From contig NZ_BMOL01000003.1 of assembly GCF_014647055.1 (NCBI RefSeq), positions 124,001 through 188,000 of the forward strand: a stretch of DNA of 64,000 nucleotides, in the 5' to 3' direction. How positions within the stretch are numbered: the stretch's first letter is position 1; every line of letters begins with the position of its first letter. The stretch comes from Deinococcus aerolatus (GTDB lineage Bacteria; Deinococcota; Deinococci; Deinococcales; Deinococcaceae). The notes below the pieces were generated by a model. The model was not told the DNA's origin, did not search any database, and saw nothing but the letters and a program-made list of their open reading frames with translations. This document shows positions 57,629 to 64,000 of the stretch, in pieces. The position numbers and the translations under genes are program-made.

Positions 57629-58426
57629 TCAGCCACGCGCGGCGGCCCCATGGCCATCCGGCCGCCGCGCCGCGAACAGCACCCGCGTGAAGGCGTAGTA
57701 CACCCGCCCGCCGGGAAACGCGTCCGTCAACCGCCGAAGGTACGCCGCCTCGAAACGCCGTCCGGTCTCCGCGTCCAGCCGCGAGAGGTAGGGCACCAGC
57801 GCCGTGCCGCGCGTCCAGTCCAGCAGGCCCGCCGCGCCGTCCAGCACCACCGGGTAGACCCTGCTGAGCGCCGTGATGTCAGCCGCCCCCAGGGCGTCCA
57901 GCGTCTCGGCGTAGGCGGCCGGCGTCAGCACCGGCGAGGCCCCATGCGCCGGCCCGAAGCGCGTGAACCCGCCCAGTTCGGTGCGGAAGTCGTCTGCCGT
58001 GGCCGAGAGCAGGCGGTGGGAGGCGTGATCGTGGTTGGCCGGCACCTGCACCGCCAGCACGCCGCCGGGACGGAGATTCGACCACAGCCGCGCCAGCAGC
58101 GCCGGGTGGTCCGGCAGCCACTGCAGCGCCGCGTTGGAATAGATCAGATCGTAGCCGCCGTCCAGATCCAGAATGCTGCCTTCCTGAAAACGCAGGTTGG
58201 GCAGGCGGTGGTCCCGCGCCCGCCCCAGCATTTCCGGGCTGCTGTCCAGGCCCAGCACGCGCGCTGTGGGAAAACGGGCCGCGAGCCCCACGGTCTGCTC
58301 GCCCGTGCCGCAGCCCAGATCGACAATCTCGCGGTAGGCCTGCTGCGGCACCATCGCCTGAAGATCGCGTGCGGGAGCGCTGCGGGCCTCGTTGAACCGG
58401 TGGTACTGGTCAGGATTCCAGGTCAT
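57629..58426 (-). CDS. tam: Trans-aconitate 2-methyltransferase-like protein
   Basis: Protein of 265 residues. The SAM motif IVDLGCGTGEQTVGLAARFP, GLDSSPEML and SNAALQWLPDHPALLARLWSNLRPGGVLAVQVP follow E. coli Tam closely. Tam methylates trans-aconitate to a monomethyl ester. TAAGCT ends 6 nt before the ATG. It converges with the RhtA-like gene with a 2-bp gap. Confidence 0.88.
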   Translation of the reverse strand: MTWNPDQYHRFNEARSAPARDLQAMVPQQAYREIVDLGCGTGEQTVGLAARFPTARVLGLDSSPEMLGRARDHRLPNLRFQEGSILDLDGGYDLIYSNAALQWLPDHPALLARLWSNLRPGGVLAVQVPANHDHASHRLLSATADDFRTELGGFTRFGPAHGASPVLTPAAYAETLDALGAADITALSRVYPVVLDGAAGLLDWTRGTALVPYLSRLDAETGRRFEAAYLRRLTDAFPGGRVYYAFTRVLFAARRPDGHGAAARG

Positions 58427-58600
58427 GCCCTGAGCTTAAATCCGGGGATTTTCAGAGTGTGCGTACTCGAGTAGTGACATGCGCCAAGAGTCGAAACCGG
58501 TCCCCAGCGGCAGGTTCAGCGCGCGCTGCGCCGGGAGGATGCCCGCCCGCCGGGGCCTCCTCCCCAGGACCGCGGGCCGGATGCTCTAGACTTCCCGGCA

Positions 58601-59311
58601 ATGTTGGCAATCATCGGCGCGATGGACGAAGAAATCGAATTGTTGCTGGGCGATCTGACGGGCCGTCAGGAGCTGTCCTACCCGGGTGCGACGCTGTACC
58701 GCGGCCAGCTGGACGGCACGGAGATCCTGCTCACGCGCGGCGGCATCGGCAAGGTCAATGCGGCGCTGACCACCGCGCACCTGCTGGCGGCGGGCGCGAC
58801 GCGCATCATCTTTACCGGCGTGGCCGGTGGGGTTCACCCGGACCTGCAGGTGGGCGACATCGTGGTCAGCACCGACTGCGTGCAGCACGACGTGGACGTC
58901 ACGGCGCTGGGCTACCCGCTGGGCACCGTGCCGGGCGAGGCTGCTGCCTGGGCCGCCGACGAGACGCTGCGGGCCGCCGCCGTGCAGGCCGCGCAGGAGG
59001 TGGACGGCGTGCGCGTCATCGAGGGCCGCATTGCGAGCGGGGACCAGTTCATCGCCTCACCGGAAGCAGTGCGGCGCCTGCAAACCACGTTTGACGCTGC
59101 CTGCGCCGAGATGGAGGGCGCGGCGGTGGCCCAGGTCTGCGCCAAGGCGAGCGTGCCCTTCGTGATTATTCGCAGCGTCAGCGACACGGCGGACGGCAGC
59201 GCCGGGGTGGACTACCGCGAGTTCATGCCCAGGGTGGCCCGCCACGCCAAGGCCGTGGTGCGCGGCATGCTGGTGCGGCTGACCGCCCCTGACGGCCATG
59301 ACCGCCACTGA
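58601..59311 (+). CDS. mtnN: 5'-methylthioadenosine/S-adenosylhomocysteine nucleosidase
   Basis: Protein of 236 residues. GDQFI (near 147), EMEGAAVAQV with the catalytic Glu (near 169) and IRSVSDTAD with the Asp (near 192) are the family landmarks. It removes adenine from MTA and SAH in methionine salvage. TAGACT at 58587-58592 ends 8 nt before the ATG. The end overlaps the lrgA-like gene by 14 bp. Confidence 0.95.
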   Translation: MLAIIGAMDEEIELLLGDLTGRQELSYPGATLYRGQLDGTEILLTRGGIGKVNAALTTAHLLAAGATRIIFTGVAGGVHPDLQVGDIVVSTDCVQHDVDVTALGYPLGTVPGEAAAWAADETLRAAAVQAAQEVDGVRVIEGRIASGDQFIASPEAVRRLQTTFDAACAEMEGAAVAQVCAKASVPFVIIRSVSDTADGSAGVDYREFMPRVARHAKAVVRGMLVRLTAPDGHDRH

Positions 59312-59702
59312 AGCCTCCCTGACGGCCCGGCTCTCCGCCCCGGTGCGCTTTGTGCTGGGGCTGGGCCTGCTGGTGGCGTTTGCGGCTGCCGGTCAGGCGC
59401 TGGTGACCGTCACGCGGCTGCCGCTGCCGGGTTCGGTGGTGGGGCTGGCGCTGCTGTGGGCCGCGCTGGGGCTTCGGGTGGTGCGCCTGCACTGGATCGC
59501 AGGCGCCGCCGACGGCCTGCTGGGCATCCTGGGGCTGCTGTTCGTGCCGGCCACCGTGGGCTTTATCGGGTTCCTGTCTGCCGGGGCCAACTGGGGGCTG
59601 TGGCTGCTGGTCATGACGGCGGGCCTGCTGCTGGGCGGCGGCGTGGCCGGGGTGCTGGCCTCGCGTCTCGTCCGGCCTGGGCAGGACGGGGCACAGGCGT
59701 AG
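59298..59702 (+). CDS. lrgA: CidA/LrgA family membrane protein
   Basis: Protein of 134 residues with four helices (about 17-38, 42-60, 66-88, 93-118). The segment LPLPGSVVGLALLWAAL matches the LrgA/CidA family of holin-like proteins. ATG at 59298 inside the mtnN end suggests coupling; the following gene encodes the LrgB partner. Confidence 0.88.
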   Translation: MTATEASLTARLSAPVRFVLGLGLLVAFAAAGQALVTVTRLPLPGSVVGLALLWAALGLRVVRLHWIAGAADGLLGILGLLFVPATVGFIGFLSAGANWGLWLLVMTAGLLLGGGVAGVLASRLVRPGQDGAQA

Positions 59703-59703
59703 C

Positions 59704-60366
59704 GTGCCCTGGATCGCGCTGACGTTAATTGCTTTCGCCCTGGGCGTGGTGTTGCAGCTGCGGGTGCGCTCGCCGCTGGCCAATCCCACGCTGGTGGCCA
59801 CGCTGATCGTGGCCGGGGTGCTTCTTGTCGGCGGCATTCCGCACGCCCGCTACCTGGAGGAGGTCAGGCCGCTGACCGCGCTACTGGCCCCGGCCATCGT
59901 GGCGCTGGCGGTGCCGATGTACCGGCTGCGGGCGCTGCTGGCCAGGCAGTGGCGCTCGCTGGTGATCGGCGGCCTGAGCGGTACGCTGGTGGGCGTGGGG
60001 GCCGACGTGCTGTTCTCGCGCGTGCTGGGGCTGAGCGGTGAGGCCCAGCGCTCGCTGCTGACCGCCCCTGCCACCAGTCCGGTGGCGCTGCAACTCGCGC
60101 AGTTTACCGGCGCGCCGCCCGCGCTGGCCGCCACGCTGGCGGTGCTGTCGGGGCTGGTGGGAGCATTGATCCTGCCAGGCTTCCTGACATTGATCGGCGT
60201 GAAGCATCCGCTGGCGCGTGGGCTGGCGATTGGCGCGGTGGCCCACGGCGTCGGGACCGCCCGCGCCCGCGAGGAGGGTGAACTGACCGGGGCGGCCAGT
60301 TCGATTGGCATGGGGCTGGCCGCCCTGCTGGTGACCGTGGTGGTGGCGGGCGTCAGCCGGGGCTAA
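59704..60366 (+). CDS. lrgB: LrgB family membrane protein
   Basis: Protein of 220 residues with several helices. NPTLVATLIVAGVLL, GGLSGTLVGVGADVLF, LLTAPATSPVALQLAQ and GVKHPLARGLAIGAVAHGVGTARA match LrgB/CidB, which work with LrgA in murein hydrolase control or metabolite transport. The start is GTG directly after the lrgA stop. Its last 14 bp overlap the opposing MOSC gene. Confidence 0.9.
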   Translation: MPWIALTLIAFALGVVLQLRVRSPLANPTLVATLIVAGVLLVGGIPHARYLEEVRPLTALLAPAIVALAVPMYRLRALLARQWRSLVIGGLSGTLVGVGADVLFSRVLGLSGEAQRSLLTAPATSPVALQLAQFTGAPPALAATLAVLSGLVGALILPGFLTLIGVKHPLARGLAIGAVAHGVGTARAREEGELTGAASSIGMGLAALLVTVVVAGVSRG

Positions 60367-60916
60367 GGGGCTCCTGCCCGGAAAAGAAGGCCTCAAAGTT
60401 GTCGAGAACGGTGGGCGCATCGGTCAGCACGCTCCCGACAGGGGTCACGGGATCGCCTGCCCGCACCTCACCCTCCTGTAGAACGCGGGCGTACATGCCG
60501 GGCCGACCCGCGTCACGAAAACGCCTCACAAAACCGGGATCGCCCATGCGCTCGGCCAGGGTCACGCAGGGAATACGGGCAAAGGTGACCTCCAGTAGCG
60601 CGCTGCCCACCCGAAACTGCTGGCCCAGCCGCACGGAGGCGGACTGAAGGTCAGAGAACAGCAGGTTCTCCCCGAAGGTGCCCGGCGCCAGTTGCCGGCC
60701 AAGCCGGGCGGACCAGAACCTGTAATCCGGCCCGGTGTAGATGTAGACGGCCTGATCGGGACCGCCGTGGTTTTCGGTGTCCAGGATGTGATCGCCGCTT
60801 AACCCCAGACGTCCGATGAACACGGCACCAGCCACGGGCCGCTTGTGGATGCCAGTCCAGCCGGATTTGCTCCGCACGGCCTGCGGGGTGCCGACACAGA
60901 CGCCCAGCAGCTTCAT
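60353..60916 (-). CDS. MOSC domain protein (second)
   Basis: Protein of 187 residues. [31 protein letters not shown] and the Cys in ARIPCVTLAERMGDP mark a MOSC domain, and long stretches match the protein at 49606, so both are paralogs. YiiM-like N-hydroxylated purine or base detoxification is one possible role. A near-match CATACT box lies 7 nt before the ATG. Convergent overlap with lrgB is 14 bp. Confidence 0.87.
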   Translation of the reverse strand: MKLLGVCVGTPQAVRSKSGWTGIHKRPVAGAVFIGRLGLSGDHILDTENHGGPDQAVYIYTGPDYRFWSARLGRQLAPGTFGENLLFSDLQSASVRLGQQFRVGSALLEVTFARIPCVTLAERMGDPGFVRRFRDAGRPGMYARVLQEGEVRAGDPVTPVGSVLTDAPTVLDNFEAFFSGQEPLSPG

Positions 60917-61003
60917 GCCTCTGAGTATGACAGGCCGCCGCGCCCACGGCAGGCCCGAAAGCACCCGGACGATGACTGTCCGGGTGCCCCGCCTGGTTCT
61001 CCG

Positions 61004-61606
61004 TTAGCGGACGGGCTCTGCCGGGCGCCGCGCCGGATCGGCCCGCACAGTGTCGGGATGCTCCATCACGCCAAAACGCGGCAGGGTCCAGCGGTCCAGG
61101 CCCCACCATCCGGCCACGCGCCAGCCCAGCACCAGCCACGTCGCCAGGATGAACAGCAGCGGGTTGCTGCTGACCGTGCCGGCCAGCAGGAAATTGGCGT
61201 TCAGAAAGCCGCCAAAAAAGGCCGCGATGCCCGTGAACAGCCCCAGAATCAGGGCGACGCCCACCAGCAGTTCGCCGTAGGCCACCAGGTACGAGAAGGC
61301 GACCGCGTTGGGCAGGGCCAGATTTTCCACAAACCAGCCGTACCAGCCCGCCACATCCGGGTGATCGCCGCCAGTCTTGACCAGCACTCCGTTCAGAAAA
61401 CCGGTGACGGCGGCGCCGGCCTTCTCGCCCACCCACACCCCGGCGGGGTTGGTGACCTTGCCCCAGCCTGCGCTGAGCCACTCGTGGCCCACGTACAGGC
61501 GCAACAGCAGCCACAGGGGAGCCAGCCGCGGATCGGCGAACAGCAGGCGGGAGATGGCGGGTTCTCTCAGGGTGGCCGGGGCCGGGGCGGTGGGCAGGAT
61601 GGTCAT
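61004..61606 (-). CDS. DoxX family membrane protein
   Basis: Protein of 200 residues with about four helices (near 33-50, 102-128, 131-149, 155-178). LYVGHEWLSAGWGKV, LVAYGELLVGVALILGLFTG and FGGFLNANFLLAG match the DoxX/DoxD family, often linked with quinone or thiosulfate redox. AGGAGG lies 7 nt before the ATG. A divergent TetR regulator gene is only 138 bp away and may control it. Confidence 0.87.
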   Translation of the reverse strand: MTILPTAPAPATLREPAISRLLFADPRLAPLWLLLRLYVGHEWLSAGWGKVTNPAGVWVGEKAGAAVTGFLNGVLVKTGGDHPDVAGWYGWFVENLALPNAVAFSYLVAYGELLVGVALILGLFTGIAAFFGGFLNANFLLAGTVSSNPLLFILATWLVLGWRVAGWWGLDRWTLPRFGVMEHPDTVRADPARRPAEPVR

Positions 61607-61744
61607 GGTGGAGCCTCCTGGGCAAGGGGAAGGGAGCAACCGTCTCCCCTGCTGTCTCCGCAGCTTCTGCCCGCCGCATTACGTGGCCCACCGAACCTGC
61701 TCGAGTTGACTCCCCACGTCCCAGCCCCGATGCTGGGAAGTCTT

Positions 61745-62329
61745 ATGGCCCGCACCGTCAACCCCATTCAGGACCGCGCCCGGCGCTCGGCGCTGGAACA
61801 GGCGGCGTACCTGGCGCTGTACGAGCGCGGGTATGCCGGGGTAACGCTGGCCAACATTGCCGAACACGCCGGGGTCAGTCGGGGCACGCTGGTGTACCAC
61901 TTCGGCAGCCGCGCCGGGCTGCTCTCGGCGGTGATGCGGCGGTTCACCCGGACCATCACGGTGGCGACGCGGCGGGCGCTGCGGCTGGCCGACACGCCCG
62001 ATGCCAAGCTGCGCGCCTTCGTGGACAACCAGTTTTACGGCGTCCAGAACACCCGGCGCTTCTACACCGTGTCGCTGGATTTCCTGGCGGCGGCCACCCG
62101 TGACCCGGAACTGATGGCCGTGCAGCGCGACTTCCTGCGGCAGACGCTGGACCTGGACCTGGAACTGGCGCGGCTGGCCGGGGAGGACGGCGCACAAACG
62201 CGGGCGCGGCAACTGCGGGCGCTGGTCGAAGGCCTGAGCGTACGCTTTCTGGCCGACGCGGCACCCGATCTGGCGGCCTACCGCGCCGACTGCCTGGGGG
62301 GCCTGCGGGCGATTCTGGGCTGGGACTAG
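61745..62329 (+). CDS. TetR family transcriptional regulator
   Basis: Protein of 194 residues. RRSALEQAAYLALYERGYAGVTLANIAEHAGVSRGTLVYHFGSRAGLL (about 13-60) is the DNA-binding domain. GGGAAG just before the ATG acts as a short Shine-Dalgarno; an ATG at 61730 is possible. Divergent from the DoxX gene, it is a candidate local repressor of that gene. Ligand unknown. Confidence 0.87.
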   Translation: MARTVNPIQDRARRSALEQAAYLALYERGYAGVTLANIAEHAGVSRGTLVYHFGSRAGLLSAVMRRFTRTITVATRRALRLADTPDAKLRAFVDNQFYGVQNTRRFYTVSLDFLAAATRDPELMAVQRDFLRQTLDLDLELARLAGEDGAQTRARQLRALVEGLSVRFLADAAPDLAAYRADCLGGLRAILGWD

Positions 62330-62376
62330 GCCATCTGGCCGAGGTCAGCGCTGCCGGAAAGCTGTCACGCTACGAC

Positions 62377-62847
62377 ATGACCGGAGAACTAGATTCCTAC
62401 CTTTCCCGTGCCGCGCGGGCGCTGGTGCTGCTCCATGAGGAGAAGATGCGCGAGTTTCTGGAGGTGTGGCGGCAGGCCGAGGCGGCGAACGTCCGCCTCC
62501 CCGCCACACCCGACGCCCACTATCAGTCGTTGCAGCACCTGCTGCGGCATGTGCTGCACTCGTCCGGGCAGTACATGGTCAGGATGTGCGCGCATCTGGG
62601 GTTGCCCGATCCGCAGGTGGAGGCTGTTCCTGAGATTGGGGACGTGGAGGCGCAGGCGCAGGACTATCTGGACCGTCTGCTGCGCTGGTGGCGCGTGCCG
62701 CTGGCCGCCGCCGAGAATGCGGACATGGAACCGGAGAGATACACGCCGGGGATGCACTACTGGATCGACGCCATGCTGGAACACGCGGTAATGCATCCCG
62801 TGCGCCACAGTTTTCAGCTGCGGGAGCTGCTGGCGGCTCCGGCATAG
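62377..62847 (+). CDS. DinB-like superfamily protein
   Basis: Protein of 156 residues, four-helix-bundle pattern. The His in LLRHVLHSSGQY and two more in MLEHAVMHPVRHSFQLREL (last third) are spaced as in DinB/DfrS-like metal sites. Function is unknown; relatives include thiol-dependent S-transferases. The gene is 47 bp behind the TetR gene and could be co-transcribed. Confidence 0.75.
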   Translation: MTGELDSYLSRAARALVLLHEEKMREFLEVWRQAEAANVRLPATPDAHYQSLQHLLRHVLHSSGQYMVRMCAHLGLPDPQVEAVPEIGDVEAQAQDYLDRLLRWWRVPLAAAENADMEPERYTPGMHYWIDAMLEHAVMHPVRHSFQLRELLAAPA

Positions 62848-62853
62848 GCAAGC

Positions 62854-63621
62854 TCAGGTCACGGCCAACGCCATCTTCTCCAGCGCCGCCGCGATCTGCC
62901 GCGCCCCTTCCAGCAACCGGGGGCCGGGGCGGCCCAGGCCACTTTCGGGAACCGCGATGACCGGAATCCCCAGCCCACGCGCCTCGATCACCTCGGGCCG
63001 CAGTTTTTTCGCGCCGCACCACGAACACACGATCAGGTCCGGCTGTGCCTCACGCACCTCGTCCAGCGTCAGGGGGGTACTGCGGCCCGGGCGCGTGGCC
63101 AGGGCATTGACCGCCCCCATCCCGGCCAGCAGTTCCGTGACCCACGAGTCGCGCGTGGCCGCGATGATCGGGCGCGGCCACCACTCCACCAGCACGCGCG
63201 GAGGGCGGAGAGAGGCGCGGCGCAGGCTGGCGAGGTCCGCTTCAAGTTGCGCTGCCACCTCCTGCCCCCGGCGCTCCAGCCCGATGGTCTTCCCGATCAG
63301 CCGGATGTCATCCAGGGTGCCGGCCACCGTAACCGGATCGAGGATCAAAGTCGGCAGGCCGCGAGCGTGCAGACCGTCCACGACGCGCTGCATGCCCGGC
63401 ACGCTGAGGCTGGCGAGGACCAGATCAGGCCGGGTCTGCGCCACGGCGTCCAGATCAATGTCGAGGTCCGGCCCCACCCGGACAGCACGTTCCAGGCCCG
63501 GCGCGTCGCTGTGCGAGTCGGCGGCCACCACCCAGTCCGCCGCGCCCAGCGCCGCCAGAATGTCCGAATTGCTGGACACCAGGGAGGCCAGCCGTAAAGG
63601 GGAAGAGGGGCCGCAATCCAT
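62854..63621 (-). CDS. BtuF-like ABC substrate-binding protein (cobalamin/siderophore type)
   Basis: Protein of 255 residues. LASLVSSNSDILAALG and the two-lobe layout, SWCGAKKLRPEVIEARG and GLGRPGPRLLEGARQIA, fit helical-backbone metal receptor proteins such as BtuF. No signal peptide is visible at the N-terminus (MDCGPSSPLRLASLV), so it would be cytoplasmic or the export signal lies outside a normal pattern. TAGACT ends 7 nt before the ATG. No permease gene is adjacent. Confidence 0.83.
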   Translation of the reverse strand: MDCGPSSPLRLASLVSSNSDILAALGAADWVVAADSHSDAPGLERAVRVGPDLDIDLDAVAQTRPDLVLASLSVPGMQRVVDGLHARGLPTLILDPVTVAGTLDDIRLIGKTIGLERRGQEVAAQLEADLASLRRASLRPPRVLVEWWPRPIIAATRDSWVTELLAGMGAVNALATRPGRSTPLTLDEVREAQPDLIVCSWCGAKKLRPEVIEARGLGIPVIAVPESGLGRPGPRLLEGARQIAAALEKMALAVT

Positions 63622-63750
63622 GCAGGACAGTCTAGCGACGCGGCGGCGCGGAGCAGGGCCATCATGACGCCTTCACGGTTGTGTCTTTCGGCATTTTCCG
63701 CGCGTGCAGCGCGGTCAAAAGCCCCCTGACCGTGTGGTAACCTGTGGGTC

Positions 63751-64000
63751 ATGAAGAACACGTTCGCCGTCACCATCACGCTGCTGTTGGCCCTGACGCT
63801 GGCTGGCTCGGTTGCGGGTTACCGCATGGCCACCACCCCGCACCACGCAGAAGCCCATGACGAGACCAACGCCGTCTCTGAAGAAGCCCCCAGCGCCAAC
63901 GTCGCCGCCACAGGTGCGGCGGGTGCCCCCGGCGCACTGGGCGACGTGAAGCCCGATCAGGCCGGCGGCACCACCAGCGGACCCGAGGGGGCCGTGGCCC
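63751..64000 (+). CDS. Membrane-anchored or exported protein, cut by window end
   Basis: The first 83 codons only. A hydrophobic segment (about 5-24: FAVTITLLLALTLAGSVAG) works as signal or anchor. It is followed by an Ala/Gly/Glu-rich stretch typical of a linker in exported proteins. TAACCT at 63738-63743 ends 7 nt before the ATG. The main domain lies beyond the window; I cannot assign it. Confidence 0.7.
   Translation, partial: MKNTFAVTITLLLALTLAGSVAGYRMATTPHHAEAHDETNAVSEEAPSANVAATGAAGAPGALGDVKPDQAGGTTSGPEGAVA

Overview
This window is GC-rich chromosomal DNA from a bacterium of the genus Deinococcus, or a very close relative. Evidence: a LEA-like repeat protein; a DUF1517 protein; a trehalose synthase of 552 residues; paired glutamate dehydrogenase genes of the Thermus type; RecO with a zinc finger; and, on about 30 genes, a -10 box of the form TANNNT placed 5-9 nt before the start codon with no Shine-Dalgarno sequence. 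That is the leaderless mRNA layout described in Deinococcus. I used this signal to choose several start codons. There is no prophage, insertion sequence, CRISPR array or rRNA. Gene density is that of a core chromosome, with a few accessory or decayed pieces.

Layout. 1-3108: remnant of a cytochrome c gene, HNH nuclease, DUF1517 membrane protein, small acidic protein, LEA-like protein. 3156-6633 (minus): APH-like kinase, DkgB-type aldo/keto reductase, and the fmt-def pair that deformylates and formylates initiator Met. 6940-11959: unknown basic protein, DUF3298-like secreted protein, orphan OmpR-type response regulator, an alpha/beta hydrolase that lacks its nucleophile, and a tandem Nudix protein. 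11985-16490: pheS, two Nudix genes and pheT in one operon preceded by a terminator that looks like an attenuator, divergent from glyA. 17983-22047: HAD, flavoprotein and SDR genes chained by 4-bp overlaps, a pyrophosphatase-like fragment, a secreted protein and two small related hydrophilic proteins. 22106-27918: type III polyketide synthase, aldo/keto reductase, nitroreductase, AI-2E family permease and small membrane or lipoproteins. 28081-31636: a very large fusion of a GGDEF cyclase domain, two degenerate STAND-type NTPase modules and a TPR-like repeat domain; this is the most unusual gene seen. 31731-37944: cupin, CutA, LapA-like protein, accD-accA, TetR regulator, ribosomal protein S1. 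38224-40239: promoter and gene for tRNA-Gln(CTG), trehalose synthase, then a small repeat element. 40524-45986: two glutamate dehydrogenase paralogs, a polyprenyl synthase, a stress-type membrane protein, and the last gene of a ferredoxin / truncated globin / cupin / Crp-Fnr operon (45288-47000). 47158-50804: Bax inhibitor-1 protein, phospholipase D-like protein, MOSC protein, zinc-binding protein. 50940-57626: recO, rsmE, prmA, proC, secreted protein, pyrE, MetX-like protein, RhtA-like exporter. 57629-64000: Tam-like methyltransferase, mtnN-lrgA-lrgB, second MOSC protein, divergent DoxX/TetR pair, DinB-like protein, BtuF-like binding protein and the start of a membrane-anchored protein cut by the window edge.

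Functionally the window mixes translation (fmt, def, pheST, rpsA, tRNA-Gln, prmA, rsmE), one-carbon and amino acid metabolism (glyA, gdh pair, proC, mtnN), fatty acid initiation (accDA), repair (recO) and desiccation or oxidative stress (LEA, treS, Nudix, globin). The long antisense reading frames opposite many genes are effects of high GC3 and were not annotated.
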